Origin: an uncultured Oscillospiraceae bacterium
GTDB taxonomy: Bacteria; Bacillota; Clostridia; Oscillospirales; Acutalibacteraceae
Direction: 5' to 3'
Length of the DNA stretch: 64,000 bases
NCBI GenBank assembly: GCA_905193225.1
Contig: CAJJNV010000005.1
Span: forward strand, 21,813-85,812
Part shown: in pieces, positions 43,208 through 52,340 of the stretch
Numbering within the stretch: the stretch's first letter is position 1
Layout of the letters: each line of letters begins with the position of its first letter
Notes under the pieces: model-generated
Told to the model about the DNA's origin: nothing
What the model saw: only the letters and a program-made list of their open reading frames with translations
The model's database searches: none
Made by a program: the position numbers and the translations under genes

Positions 43208-43243
43208 CCCGCCGCCGAAGCCAAGCTTCGACGGCGGGTTTTG
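43208..43243 (+). terminator. Terminator after GH36-like gene
   Basis: A 14-bp stem CCCGCCGCCGAAGC/GCTTCGACGGCGGG (43208-43221, 43225-43238; one mismatch) followed by four T. Confidence 0.85.
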
Positions 43244-43357
43244 GTTAAGCAACAGATGTGCTTTGACGGCGGTATGTATGTAACACTTTTTGTTATTTTC
43301 AACATTTTTTTGCGGTTTGGTTGCATTTAGTTTTTGCCTACATATTTGCGCATATAC

Positions 43358-43386
43358 TTGATTTTGCTTTTGCATTATGTTATAAT
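43358..43386 (+). promoter_or_regulatory. Sigma-A promoter of transaldolase gene
   Basis: TTGATT (43358-43363), 17-bp spacer, TATAAT (43381-43386), giving a leader of about 140 nt. Confidence 0.75.
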
Positions 43387-43535
43387 CCTTTTGAAAAGAA
43401 AAGATGGGTTTTGTCCCGCATCCTATTTGAAGGTGAATCTTTCAAAAACGCAGGGCCGGCTCTCAATGTCTTTGACTTTCGCGGGAGCGCGAAAACGCTG
43501 TCCCGATAAAAAACATAAAAAAGAAGGAAGAAATT

Positions 43536-44222
43536 ATGCTGTACATTATGGACACCGCCAATCTGGACAAGATTCGTCATTGCGTCAAATACTATCCTAT
43601 CGACGGCGTTACCACTAACCCTTCGATAATCTCCAAAGAGCATTCCGATTTTCCCAAGCTCATTAAGGAGATACGCTCGATCATCGGTGAGGAGAGGATG
43701 TTCCACATTCAGGTTACCGGCGATTCTTACGAGGAAATTGTCAGAGAGGCCACCGATCTGCGGGATTATGTGGGCGGAAACCTCTATATAAAGGTTCCCA
43801 TCTCCAAAGAGGGACTTAAAGCCACCTCCAAGCTCAAGGAAATGGGTATGAAGGTTACCGAGACAGCCATTTTCACCCCTCAGCAGGCTCTTATTGCCGC
43901 CAAGGCCGGTGCGGATTTTGTTGCTCCTTACGTTAACCGTCTCGACAACATTGTTTCCGACGGTGTTAATGTTGTCGGAGATATTGTGACCCTCTTCAAG
44001 GCTCATAACATTTCCACCAAGGTGCTTGCCGCCTCCTTCAAGACGGTTGAGCAGGTGCACAAGATTGCCATGCTCGGCACCCACGCCATCACCATTACTC
44101 CCGAGCTTTATGATTCGATAATCTATCATCCCATGACCCTCTATGCAATAGACGACTTTAAGGCCGACTGGGAGAGCGTTTACGGCGATCAGACCATTCT
44201 CAAAATGTTTGAGAATAAATAA
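43536..44222 (+). CDS. Transaldolase / fructose-6-phosphate aldolase family protein
   Basis: A 228-aa protein of the short transaldolase family (TalC/FSA), acting in the pentose phosphate pathway or as an aldolase. It has YIMDTANLDKIR, DGVTTNPSI and LYIKVPI with the Schiff-base lysine K86, then TAIFTPQQALIAAKAGADFV and ITITPEL. AAGGA precedes the ATG. Separation of transaldolase from fructose-6-phosphate aldolase needs residue-level comparison, so no symbol is given. Confidence 0.9.
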   Translation: MLYIMDTANLDKIRHCVKYYPIDGVTTNPSIISKEHSDFPKLIKEIRSIIGEERMFHIQVTGDSYEEIVREATDLRDYVGGNLYIKVPISKEGLKATSKLKEMGMKVTETAIFTPQQALIAAKAGADFVAPYVNRLDNIVSDGVNVVGDIVTLFKAHNISTKVLAASFKTVEQVHKIAMLGTHAITITPELYDSIIYHPMTLYAIDDFKADWESVYGDQTILKMFENK

Positions 44223-44460
44223 TTGCCCGACTGTATTGCACACATAAAACCGCCAGAGACGGCCTGCCTGTCGGCGGTGCAGTCGGTTGGTCATGCCTTT
44301 GGGCGCAAAAAATAAATAGCGTTATTTTAACCCCGCAATACCCCCTTAAAGGGCGTTGCGGGGCAATTCCCGTTTTGCGGGATATTACAAAAACTCCGTA
44401 AATATTGCAAAATCCGTGCAGAAGAAGATAATTTCTTTTTTGCCGACATTAGGAGAAAAT

Positions 44461-47400
44461 ATGAAGTTTTTCGACAATTTTTTAACCGCCCTTCCCGAAT
44501 ACCGCGCCCTTGAAAATGCGGCCGAAAAGGAACGGTTGCCCATGGGGGTAACCGGCGTTTCCCACATCCATCGTGCCCACATAATCTCTACCCTGTGCAA
44601 AAATCAGCGTCGCAGAGGCCTTGTGCTTGTTGGGGATGAGGGCGAGGGAGCAAAGCTTTGCGCCGACATAAACGCCATGGGTGTAAACGCCCTGCTCCTT
44701 CCGGCAAAGGACTTTGATTTTCGCCCCGGCGCCGCCTCAAGAGAATATGAACAGCAGCGGCTTTTTGTGCTGTCCAAGGTACTTGAGGGGGATTACGACA
44801 TTCTTATAGCCTGCGTCGATTCGGCAATGGAATTTACTGTTTCTCCCGAGCAGCTTTATCGTATGAACTTTTCCCTTCGCTCGGGGCAGGAGGTTTCCCC
44901 AGACGAGGTGGTAAAAAAGCTGCTCAGTGTGGGATACACCCGCTGCGATACGGTTGAAGGACCGGGGCAGTTCGCCAAAAGGGGCGGTATTCTCGACATA
45001 TTCACCCCGGACCGCGAAGCTCCCGTGCGCATAGAATTCTGGGGAGACGAAATCGACTGTATGGGAAGCTTTGATGTGCTTTCCCAGCGGCGAAACGACA
45101 GCATAGACAGCCTTACGATCGCTCCGGCAAGAGAAATACTTTTAAGCGAGCCGAAGGAGCTTGCCGAAAGAATCGAGGACATTGCAAAGCGCCTTCGGTC
45201 GCCGAAATCCGAAAAGACCAAGGCGCAGATGCTTTCGGATGCCGAGCTTTTAAAGACCACCGGTACGGCCGAAGGACTTGACCGTTTTATTCCCTTTATC
45301 GAAGGGGTGCAAAGCACGGTTTTTGACTATACCGCCGACGCCCTGCTTTTTGTGAGCGACACCGCCAAGGTCAAGGAAAAGGCACGGGTTTTCCACTGGC
45401 AGCTGAACGAAGATATAAAGGCGCTGTTTACCGAAGGACTTTTGTGCCGCGGCCTTGACAAATATGCATTGACCTTTGAGGAAATCTGTGAAAAATACAC
45501 CGAGCAGGGAGCAATCTTTCTCGACTCCTTTGCCCGGGGCAGTTTTGATGTGCCCATAAAAGAGCTATGCTCCTTTACGGTTAAAACCTCCACACCCTTT
45601 TCGGGGAATATATCCCAGCTTTGCGACGATCTTGAACCGATTATGTCGAGGGGCTTTGCCGTGGCCATACTTGCGGGAAACAAAAAGGGCGCCGAAATTT
45701 TGGCCGAGGATTTGAGAAACAAGGGATTTAAGGCCGATTATCAGGCAAATTTCGACACCGTTCCCTACGGCAAAATAGCCGTGACCGAGGGTGTTTTATC
45801 GGGCGGATTTGAATACCTGCCGTCAAAATTCGTGCTTATAACGGAAAGTAAGCGCACGACCGCAAAAACCGTCAAGCGAAAGAAAAATCCCAATGCCTTC
45901 AACTCTCTCGATGAATTGAGAAAGGGCGATTATGTTGTGCACGCAGTCCACGGTATCGGTATTTTCGAGGGCATTCGCAAAATCGAGTCAAACGGCATAA
46001 TCAAGGATTACATCACCATAAGCTACGCCGGAAAGGACGTGCTTTATGTCCCTGTTACCCAGCTGGATCTTGTGTCAAAATACATCGGCGCTGGCGGGGA
46101 CGAGGTAAAGGTCAGGCTCAACAAGCTTGGAGGAACCGACTGGCAGAGAACCCGTTCAAAGGTCAAGTCGGCGGTCAAGGACATCGCAAAGGACCTTATC
46201 TCCCTCTATTCCCAGCGTATGAACACAAAAGGGTATGCCTTTTCGCCCGACATTGATATGCAAAACGATTTTGAACGGCGCTTTGAATTTGAGGAAACCG
46301 ACGATCAGCTGCGGTGTATCGACGAAATAAAATACGATATGATGCGCCCTGTGCCAATGGACCGCCTGCTTTGCGGAGATGTGGGATTCGGCAAGACCGA
46401 GGTGGCGCTGCGGGCAGCCTTCAAGTGCATTGCCGAAGGAAAACAGTGCGCTCTGCTTGTGCCAACCACCATTCTCGCCTGGCAGCATTATCAGACGGTG
46501 CTGCGGCGAATGGACGGTATGCCGGTAAATATCGAGCTGCTGTCCCGTTTTCGCACTCCTTCTCAGCAAAACGAGACCATAAAACGCCTTTTAAGGGGCG
46601 AAACCGATATGGTCATCGGCACCCACCGACTTATCTCCGACGATGTAAAATTTCGCGATCTGGGGCTGCTCATCGTCGACGAGGAGCAGCGTTTCGGCGT
46701 GGCGCAAAAGGAGCGGCTTAAGGAAAAATTCAAGGCGGTGGACGTGCTGACCCTTTCGGCCACCCCTATTCCGAGGACCCTTAATATGGCCATGTCGGGA
46801 CTCAGGGATATGTCGGTTATCGAAGAAGCGCCTCTCGACCGCCACCCTGTTCAGACCTATGTTTGCGAATACGACAGCGGAGTCATTGCCGACGCCATAC
46901 GACGGGAGCTTCGCCGCGGCGGACAGGTATATTATCTCCACAATCGGGTGGACAACATCGACCGTGTGGCACTGTCCCTTAAAGAAAAAATCCCCGAGGC
47001 AAAAATCGGGGTGGCCCACGGAAAGATGAACGAGGAACAGCTGTCACAGGTTTGGAAATCGCTTATCGAAAACGAGATCGACCTGCTTGTCTGCACCACC
47101 ATAATCGAAACCGGTGTTGATGTGCCAAACGCCAACACCCTTATAATCGAGGACGCCGACAGAATGGGACTTGCACAGCTTCATCAGATAAGAGGCAGAG
47201 TCGGACGCTCGTCCAGACGTGCTTATGCCTATCTCACCTTCCGCCGAGGGAAGGAGCTTTCGGACATTGCCGACCGAAGGCTTTCGGCCATAAGAGAATT
47301 TACCGAATTCGGATCGGGTCTTAAAATTGCCATGCGCGACCTTGAAATAAGGGGAGCGGGCAACCTGCTCGGTGCCGAACAGCACGGGCAGATGTCGGCG

Positions 47401-47940
47401 GTGGGATATGACATGTATTTAAAGCTTCTTGCCGACGCGGTCAAGGAGGAAAAGGGCGAAAAGGTTGAGGATACTTCCGAGTGCACGGTGGATATTCAGA
47501 TCCCCGCCCACATCCCCGAGGATTATATCGAGGACCTGCCCACCCGCCTTTCGATCTACCGCCGCATTGCCGACATAAGAAGCGAGGCCGACAGCGAGGA
47601 TGTTTTCGACGAGCTTATCGACCGATTCGGCGAACCGCCAAAGCCGGTTGTGGGGCTTGTTAATGTGGCGCTGCTGCGAGGACGTGCGGCAAAGCTCGGA
47701 ATTTACGAGGTGTCTCAGCAAAACGGCTGTTTACTTCTTTATCAGAAAAATCCGAGCGTTGAGGCGGTGCTTAAAGCGGCCGAAAAGATGAAAGAAAGAA
47801 TACTTTTAAACGCAGGAAACAAGCCTTATGTTTCGGTCAAGCTGCTTAAAACTCAAACCCCCGTAAACGCCCTTAAAGAGGCACTTACCGCCCTCGAGCA
47901 GGCAGCAGGCTCCGACGGTACCGATAAAGAACAAGGTTAG
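44461..47940 (+). CDS. mfd: Transcription-repair coupling factor
   Basis: Removes RNA polymerase stalled at DNA lesions and recruits UvrA. The 1159-aa protein has a UvrB-like N-terminal module, an RNA polymerase interaction (CarD-like) domain around GDYVVHAVHGIGIFEGIRKI, a RecG-type helicase core with Walker A GDVGFGKTEVALRAAF and DEEQRFG, the conserved LSATPIPRTLNMAM and QIRGRVGRS, and the C-terminal TRCF domain (PEDYIEDLPTRLSIYRRIA). AGGAG precedes the ATG at 44461; the frame is open for 35 more codons upstream without family sequence. Confidence 0.96.
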   Translation: MKFFDNFLTALPEYRALENAAEKERLPMGVTGVSHIHRAHIISTLCKNQRRRGLVLVGDEGEGAKLCADINAMGVNALLLPAKDFDFRPGAASREYEQQRLFVLSKVLEGDYDILIACVDSAMEFTVSPEQLYRMNFSLRSGQEVSPDEVVKKLLSVGYTRCDTVEGPGQFAKRGGILDIFTPDREAPVRIEFWGDEIDCMGSFDVLSQRRNDSIDSLTIAPAREILLSEPKELAERIEDIAKRLRSPKSEKTKAQMLSDAELLKTTGTAEGLDRFIPFIEGVQSTVFDYTADALLFVSDTAKVKEKARVFHWQLNEDIKALFTEGLLCRGLDKYALTFEEICEKYTEQGAIFLDSFARGSFDVPIKELCSFTVKTSTPFSGNISQLCDDLEPIMSRGFAVAILAGNKKGAEILAEDLRNKGFKADYQANFDTVPYGKIAVTEGVLSGGFEYLPSKFVLITESKRTTAKTVKRKKNPNAFNSLDELRKGDYVVHAVHGIGIFEGIRKIESNGIIKDYITISYAGKDVLYVPVTQLDLVSKYIGAGGDEVKVRLNKLGGTDWQRTRSKVKSAVKDIAKDLISLYSQRMNTKGYAFSPDIDMQNDFERRFEFEETDDQLRCIDEIKYDMMRPVPMDRLLCGDVGFGKTEVALRAAFKCIAEGKQCALLVPTTILAWQHYQTVLRRMDGMPVNIELLSRFRTPSQQNETIKRLLRGETDMVIGTHRLISDDVKFRDLGLLIVDEEQRFGVAQKERLKEKFKAVDVLTLSATPIPRTLNMAMSGLRDMSVIEEAPLDRHPVQTYVCEYDSGVIADAIRRELRRGGQVYYLHNRVDNIDRVALSLKEKIPEAKIGVAHGKMNEEQLSQVWKSLIENEIDLLVCTTIIETGVDVPNANTLIIEDADRMGLAQLHQIRGRVGRSSRRAYAYLTFRRGKELSDIADRRLSAIREFTEFGSGLKIAMRDLEIRGAGNLLGAEQHGQMSAVGYDMYLKLLADAVKEEKGEKVEDTSECTVDIQIPAHIPEDYIEDLPTRLSIYRRIADIRSEADSEDVFDELIDRFGEPPKPVVGLVNVALLRGRAAKLGIYEVSQQNGCLLLYQKNPSVEAVLKAAEKMKERILLNAGNKPYVSVKLLKTQTPVNALKEALTALEQAAGSDGTDKEQG

Positions 47941-48023
47941 GAACAAAAGCTATGACGGGCAGCCTACGGCCGAGAGCGCAGGAAGCAGCAATTCATCGTC
48001 CTTGCCGGGAAGGAAACCCGCCT

Positions 48024-48097
48024 TTAAACCGCACCTGCATTTTTACGGCAGCCTTCCTCCGGTCAGCTGCGCTGATAGCCTCTGCTCGCTGATATGT
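48024..48097. repeat. Interrupted-palindrome element, right half only (copy C)
   Basis: About 75 bp closely matching 7342-7417 of copy B, including AAACCGCACC, TTTTACGGCAGCC, CCTCCGGTCAGC and CTCGCTGATATGT. The left half is not recognisable. It lies in the gene-free gap 47941-48571. Confidence 0.75.
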
Positions 48098-48228
48098 ACG
48101 CTATGGTTACACAAAAAAGTGTTGATATCAATATGACAATATGATATACTGGAAAAAACAACATTATTTTATGAGAACGCAAATAATCCTTTTGCGGAAA
48201 ATCATCCCACGCGTGGCTGCAGGAAGCC

Positions 48229-48362
48229 GAGGCTGTCAGCGCAGCTGACCGGAGGGAGGCGCTGAAGAAAGGGCCAAAGGTGTTTTTTAAAGCAACGCAG
48301 GGCTTCTTTGCAAGGCTGCAAAACCCCGCTCCCTCCGTTTCCGGCTCCGCCGGGAAAGCCTC
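48229..48362. repeat. Interrupted-palindrome element, copy D
   Basis: Ends GAGGC (48229-48233) and GCCTC (48358-48362), with GTCAGCGCAGCTGAC then CGGAGGGAG at the left and CTCCCTCCG then TTTCCGGC-TCC-GCCGGGAAA at the right. Orientation is opposite to copies A-C. No gene is seen in the rest of the gap. Confidence 0.82.
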
Positions 48363-48571
48363 AGCGATAGGACAATCGGCAGAACGAGCGCCCATAAAAG
48401 CCTAAAAGCTATATACATAAAAAATGTCTCGTATTCAAAAAAACAAAAGCAGGCGCACATCTTACCGGTTTAATAAATGTCCCTTAAAGCATCAGATAAA
48501 AAGCATCATAAAAAGAAGTATAATTGCACAGAACCCATAAAACGCAATGCGCAAAAGAAAGCAGGGATATT

Positions 48572-49780
48572 ATGAAAATCGAGCACAGACCCTCCGGCGG
48601 AAAAGACTATTACTACCTTGAATTTGACAACGGAGATTACTACACCGGCGGCTATGTAAACGGCAAGCTCAACGGATACGGAATATACACCTGGGCCGAC
48701 GATTCCTATTATGCCGGTGATTTTATCGACAACCAAAGAACGGGACTGGGAAAAACCCAGTGGCCCGGCGGCAGCTCCTACGAAGGGGAATATCTGGGCG
48801 GGGATTTCCACGGCAAAGGCACCTACACTTGGGCAAACGGAGAGCAATATGTGGGCGACTTTGTTCACAATAAACGCACCGGAAGCGGCAAATATACCTG
48901 GACCGACGGGTCAAAGTACATCGGCGGCTATGTCGACGGAAAATGCGAGGGCTTCGGAAAATACATCCACAGCGACGGCGAGGTCTTTGAGGGCAGATAC
49001 AAAGACGGCATGCGCCACGGGGAAGGAATCGTCACATACCCCGACGGCCGCAAAGAAAAGCTGATATACGAGTTTAACAAGATCGTCAGCCGCGAGCCTA
49101 TCGAAACCACAAGAACCCTCGACATCAACAGTCTCACCGGTTGGGACGACATAAAATCGGGCAAGGCAAAACAGCAATCCCTCGAGGCATCGAAGCGGGT
49201 ATCGGAGCTTAATGAGCTGTTCAATGTATTCCTTCATCCTTGGCTTTTTGAAAGCTTTTCGGACCCTTCCGACCGCGATATCGAGCGCTCCTGCATGTTT
49301 CTTGAAAAATATATAACCGAGGCCGAACAGCTTTTCCTTGACAACAAGCTTCGTCAAAGCGCCGACCGGCTTGGGGAAATACTGGGCTATAACTTCGGCA
49401 CCGACGCCAACCACTGGATATACGACGAGGAAAATGAATATTTCAGTTCCTTTATTTACAGTGCCTTTTTCGATCTTGCGAACAAGGATGTCGACAGTCT
49501 TCATAATGAAGACCGCATTATTTCGGCGGCCACAAACATCGCCTGTTATATGTGGAAAAAATACGATGTGGACGATGTTTTTTATGCGCTGTGTGCCCTT
49601 TGGGCCGGCTTTGGAAAAAGCGACGGCGGAGGGGAGTTCCTCTGGGTCTGCCGAATGTCGGAAAACGGCGATTATACCGTGAAAAGCGAGCTTCGCGAAA
49701 TCAAAGAGGACCTTTACGGAATCGATGTTGACAGTATGACGATGGGCTCGGACGGAAAGCTTTTCGACCCGTTTATGTAA
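48572..49780 (+). CDS. MORN-repeat protein of unknown function
   Basis: A 402-aa protein. Residues about 20-167 are six MORN repeats of 24 residues (YTGGYVNGKLNGYGIYTWAD, YAGDFIDNQRTGLGKTQWPG, and so on to FEGRYKDGMRHGEGIVTYPD), a beta-hairpin fold that in other proteins binds membranes or partners. The C-terminal part (about 190-402) is acidic and has no family I know; it includes LFNVFLHPWLFESFSD and CYMWKKYDVDDVFYALCAL. There is no signal peptide. The ATG at 48572 was chosen because the MORN array starts soon after; the ribosome site GCAGGGA is modest. Confidence 0.8.
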   Translation: MKIEHRPSGGKDYYYLEFDNGDYYTGGYVNGKLNGYGIYTWADDSYYAGDFIDNQRTGLGKTQWPGGSSYEGEYLGGDFHGKGTYTWANGEQYVGDFVHNKRTGSGKYTWTDGSKYIGGYVDGKCEGFGKYIHSDGEVFEGRYKDGMRHGEGIVTYPDGRKEKLIYEFNKIVSREPIETTRTLDINSLTGWDDIKSGKAKQQSLEASKRVSELNELFNVFLHPWLFESFSDPSDRDIERSCMFLEKYITEAEQLFLDNKLRQSADRLGEILGYNFGTDANHWIYDEENEYFSSFIYSAFFDLANKDVDSLHNEDRIISAATNIACYMWKKYDVDDVFYALCALWAGFGKSDGGGEFLWVCRMSENGDYTVKSELREIKEDLYGIDVDSMTMGSDGKLFDPFM

Positions 49781-49849
49781 ATTTTGCAGGATTTCTTTAA
49801 CGGCGTTTTCGCACACGGCAGATGGCCGAAAAAACGAAAGGACGGAAAA

Positions 49850-50557
49850 ATGACCCCACCTTTACAGCAAAAAACTTCATTTAAGCTCTTTTATAAGTCG
49901 GTCGGAGAGGGACACCCCCTGATTCTTTTACACGGAAACGGCGAGGACTGCACATATTTCGACGGTCAGATCTCTTTCTTTGCCAAACACCGCAGGGTCA
50001 TCGCCATAGATACCCGCGGCCACGGGAAATCCCCTCGGGGAGAGGCACCCTTTTCGCTTAATACCTTTGCCGACGATCTTTATGATTTTATGAAGTCTCA
50101 CGGCATAGAAACCGCCGATATTCTCGGCTTTTCGGACGGAGGCAACATCGCCCTCCTCTTTGCTCTTACCCACCCCGAAACGGTTACCCGCCTGATTTTA
50201 AACGGCGCAAACCTTTCCCCAAAGGGCATAAAGCCGTCCGTTCAGCTGCCCATAGAGCTTGGGTACCGCCTCGCCCGTTCCTTCGCGAAAAAAAGCGACC
50301 GAGCCAAGGCCAACGCCGAGATGCTGGGGCTTATGGTAAACGAGCCGCACATCTCGCCGAAAAGTCTTGAACGGCTTAAAATGCCGGTTTTGGTCATTGC
50401 AGGGACAAATGATATGGTCAAACGCAAGCACACAAGACTTATACAAAGCAGCATTAAAAACAGCCGCCTTGTCCTTATAAAAGGCGACCATTTTATCGCA
50501 AACAGGCGTCCCGAGGAATTTAATCGGGCGGTACTTGATTTCCTTGAGACTACCTGA
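49850..50557 (+). CDS. Alpha/beta-fold hydrolase
   Basis: A 235-aa cytoplasmic hydrolase. It has the oxyanion segment LILLHGNGED, the nucleophile elbow GFSDGG (S95), an acid in VIAGTNDMVK, and the catalytic histidine in KGDHFIA. No lid domain identifies a substrate. AAAGGA precedes the ATG at 49850. It starts about 70 bp after the MORN gene and could share its transcript. Confidence 0.88.
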   Translation: MTPPLQQKTSFKLFYKSVGEGHPLILLHGNGEDCTYFDGQISFFAKHRRVIAIDTRGHGKSPRGEAPFSLNTFADDLYDFMKSHGIETADILGFSDGGNIALLFALTHPETVTRLILNGANLSPKGIKPSVQLPIELGYRLARSFAKKSDRAKANAEMLGLMVNEPHISPKSLERLKMPVLVIAGTNDMVKRKHTRLIQSSIKNSRLVLIKGDHFIANRRPEEFNRAVLDFLETT

Positions 50558-50597
50558 CCGATTTTGAGCAAGCGGCAGCTTTTTTCAAGAAAAAATA

Positions 50598-50628
50598 AAA
50601 GACGGCTTTTAAAGCCGTCTTTATTTTT
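50598..50628. terminator. Bidirectional terminator after hydrolase
   Basis: AAAGACGGCTTT (50598-50609) and AAAGCCGTCTTT (50611-50622) form a perfect 12-bp stem, followed by ATTTTTG; A runs precede it. Confidence 0.85.
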
Positions 50629-50640
50629 GCAAATTCATAA

Positions 50641-50701
50641 AAACAACGCCGCAGAATTTTAAACGGATAGCTTTCCGTCGGCTCTGCGGCGACGTTTGTT
50701 T
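50641..50701 (-). terminator. Terminator after CNNM-type gene
   Basis: CGCCGCAGA (50647-50655) pairs with TCTGCGGCG (50683-50691), with the inner stem ACGGA/TCCGT; on the minus strand it ends in TTGTTTTT. Confidence 0.75.
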
Positions 50702-50748
50702 TATAATTCTGACCTAAACGGCAGAGCAATTACGGATGTAAAGGTCGG

Positions 50749-52218
50749 TCAATCGTCCTTTCCCGCGTCTTCATTTTTGCCGTTTTTATCGGCCTTTTCG
50801 GGTTGGTTGGATTTGTCGGTCTTTTCGTTTTTGTCGTTCTTCTCGCTCTTTGCAGGCTTTTGCTCCCGTTCGTTCTCCTGCTCTTCCTCGGGAATAGGCA
50901 GCTTTTCCACCCTCACCTTTTCGATTCGCCGTTCGTTGACCTCTTCAACCGTAAAGAGAGTGTGGGCGACCTCAACAGTGGGATGCTCGTTTTCCTTGGG
51001 GATGTAACCAAGCTTTGACATTATCAGTCCCGCCAGAGTGTCATAGTCCCCTTCGGGCAACTCTCTGCCAAGCTTTTCCGAAAGCTCGTCGATGTCGATA
51101 ACTCCATCCACCGTGAAAACGTTTTCCGAAAGCTGTTCTATATCCTCATCCTCATCATCGTATTCGTCCTGAATGCTGCCGACGATGGTTTCGATAAGAT
51201 CCTCCATGGTCACGATTCCGGCCGTCCCGCCGTATTCGTCAACCACCACCGCAAGCTGTATTCTCTTTTCGGTCATCTCGGTGAAAAGATCGCGGCAGTT
51301 TTTCGATTCGGGAATAAAATACACCTCCCGCATCTTTTGGGAAAGTGTGTCCCCCGACGGAATCTTGCTTCCCACATATGGCAAAAGGTCCTTTACGTAA
51401 ATGACTCCTACAATATTATCGAGATCGTCTTCAAAAACCGGAATTCTCGAAAAGCCTTCTTCCACCGCCACCTTAACGGCATCGTCGATACTGTCGGTAA
51501 TCTCCACCGCCACAACGTCGGTACGGTGGGTCATAATTTCGTCCACCGAGGTATCGTCAAACTCGAAAATGTTGTTTATCATTTCCTTCTGACTTTCCTC
51601 GATAACGCCCTTTTCCTCGCCCACATCGACCATCATACGTATTTCTTCCTCGGTGACATTTTCAGGCTCGTCGCCCGGGTTTATGCCGAAAATTCTTACC
51701 ACAAGATTTGTGGAGGCCGAAAGCAGCGCGATAAACGGACTCATTACCCTTCTGACAAAAAGAAGTATGCCCACCACCGCAAAGGATATCTTTTCGGGAT
51801 TCTGGATGGCGATTCTTTTGGGCACAAGCTCGCCCAGCACAAGGGAAAAATAGGACATAATAATCGTCACAACAACCAAAGAAAGGCTGTTTAAAAAGCC
51901 TGCATGGCTCTGTCCGAAGTCTCCGAACCAACGCACAAGGGTTGCGCCGAATTTATCCACAAAGGTCTGGGAAGCCGATGCCGACGCAAGAAATCCCGCA
52001 AGGGTAACTCCGATTTGTATGGTCGAAAGAAAGGCGGCGGAATTTTCGGTAAGCTTAACCACCTTTTTGGCTTTTTTGTGGCCCTCCTCGGCCATTTTGT
52101 CGATTTTGGCGTCGTTAAGTGAAATTACGGCGATCTCGCTCATGGCAAAAAATGCGTTGAGCAAAATCAGTATAAGCAGTAAAATCAGCTTGCCTATTAA
52201 ATTTCCGGGGTCATCCAT
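50749..52218 (-). CDS. CNNM/HlyC-CorC family membrane protein
   Basis: A 489-aa protein with an N-terminal DUF21/CNNM domain of four hydrophobic helices (about 8-155, including MSEIAVISLNDAKIDK and VLGELVPKRIA), a CBS-domain pair (about 210-345, with VDEIMTHRTDVVAVE and AVVVDEYGGTAGIVTMEDLI), and a CorC/HlyC domain (to about 430). The final 55 residues are Lys/Glu/Asp-rich and disordered. Family members export magnesium or similar cations; the old name hemolysin is misleading. AAGGAGAG lies upstream of the ATG. It starts about 120 bp after secA on the same strand. Confidence 0.9.
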   Translation of the reverse strand: MDDPGNLIGKLILLLILILLNAFFAMSEIAVISLNDAKIDKMAEEGHKKAKKVVKLTENSAAFLSTIQIGVTLAGFLASASASQTFVDKFGATLVRWFGDFGQSHAGFLNSLSLVVVTIIMSYFSLVLGELVPKRIAIQNPEKISFAVVGILLFVRRVMSPFIALLSASTNLVVRIFGINPGDEPENVTEEEIRMMVDVGEEKGVIEESQKEMINNIFEFDDTSVDEIMTHRTDVVAVEITDSIDDAVKVAVEEGFSRIPVFEDDLDNIVGVIYVKDLLPYVGSKIPSGDTLSQKMREVYFIPESKNCRDLFTEMTEKRIQLAVVVDEYGGTAGIVTMEDLIETIVGSIQDEYDDEDEDIEQLSENVFTVDGVIDIDELSEKLGRELPEGDYDTLAGLIMSKLGYIPKENEHPTVEVAHTLFTVEEVNERRIEKVRVEKLPIPEEEQENEREQKPAKSEKNDKNEKTDKSNQPEKADKNGKNEDAGKDD

Positions 52219-52340
52219 AAAAGAATAATCTCTCCTTTATATTTCTCTTTAAAAATTTTGCTTTGATGTTTTAACCGTCAGAGTACCTGCGTTTTCTGCG
52301 CTTTGCGTTTTTGCAAACCCGGTCGGGAAAGCGCAAATCG

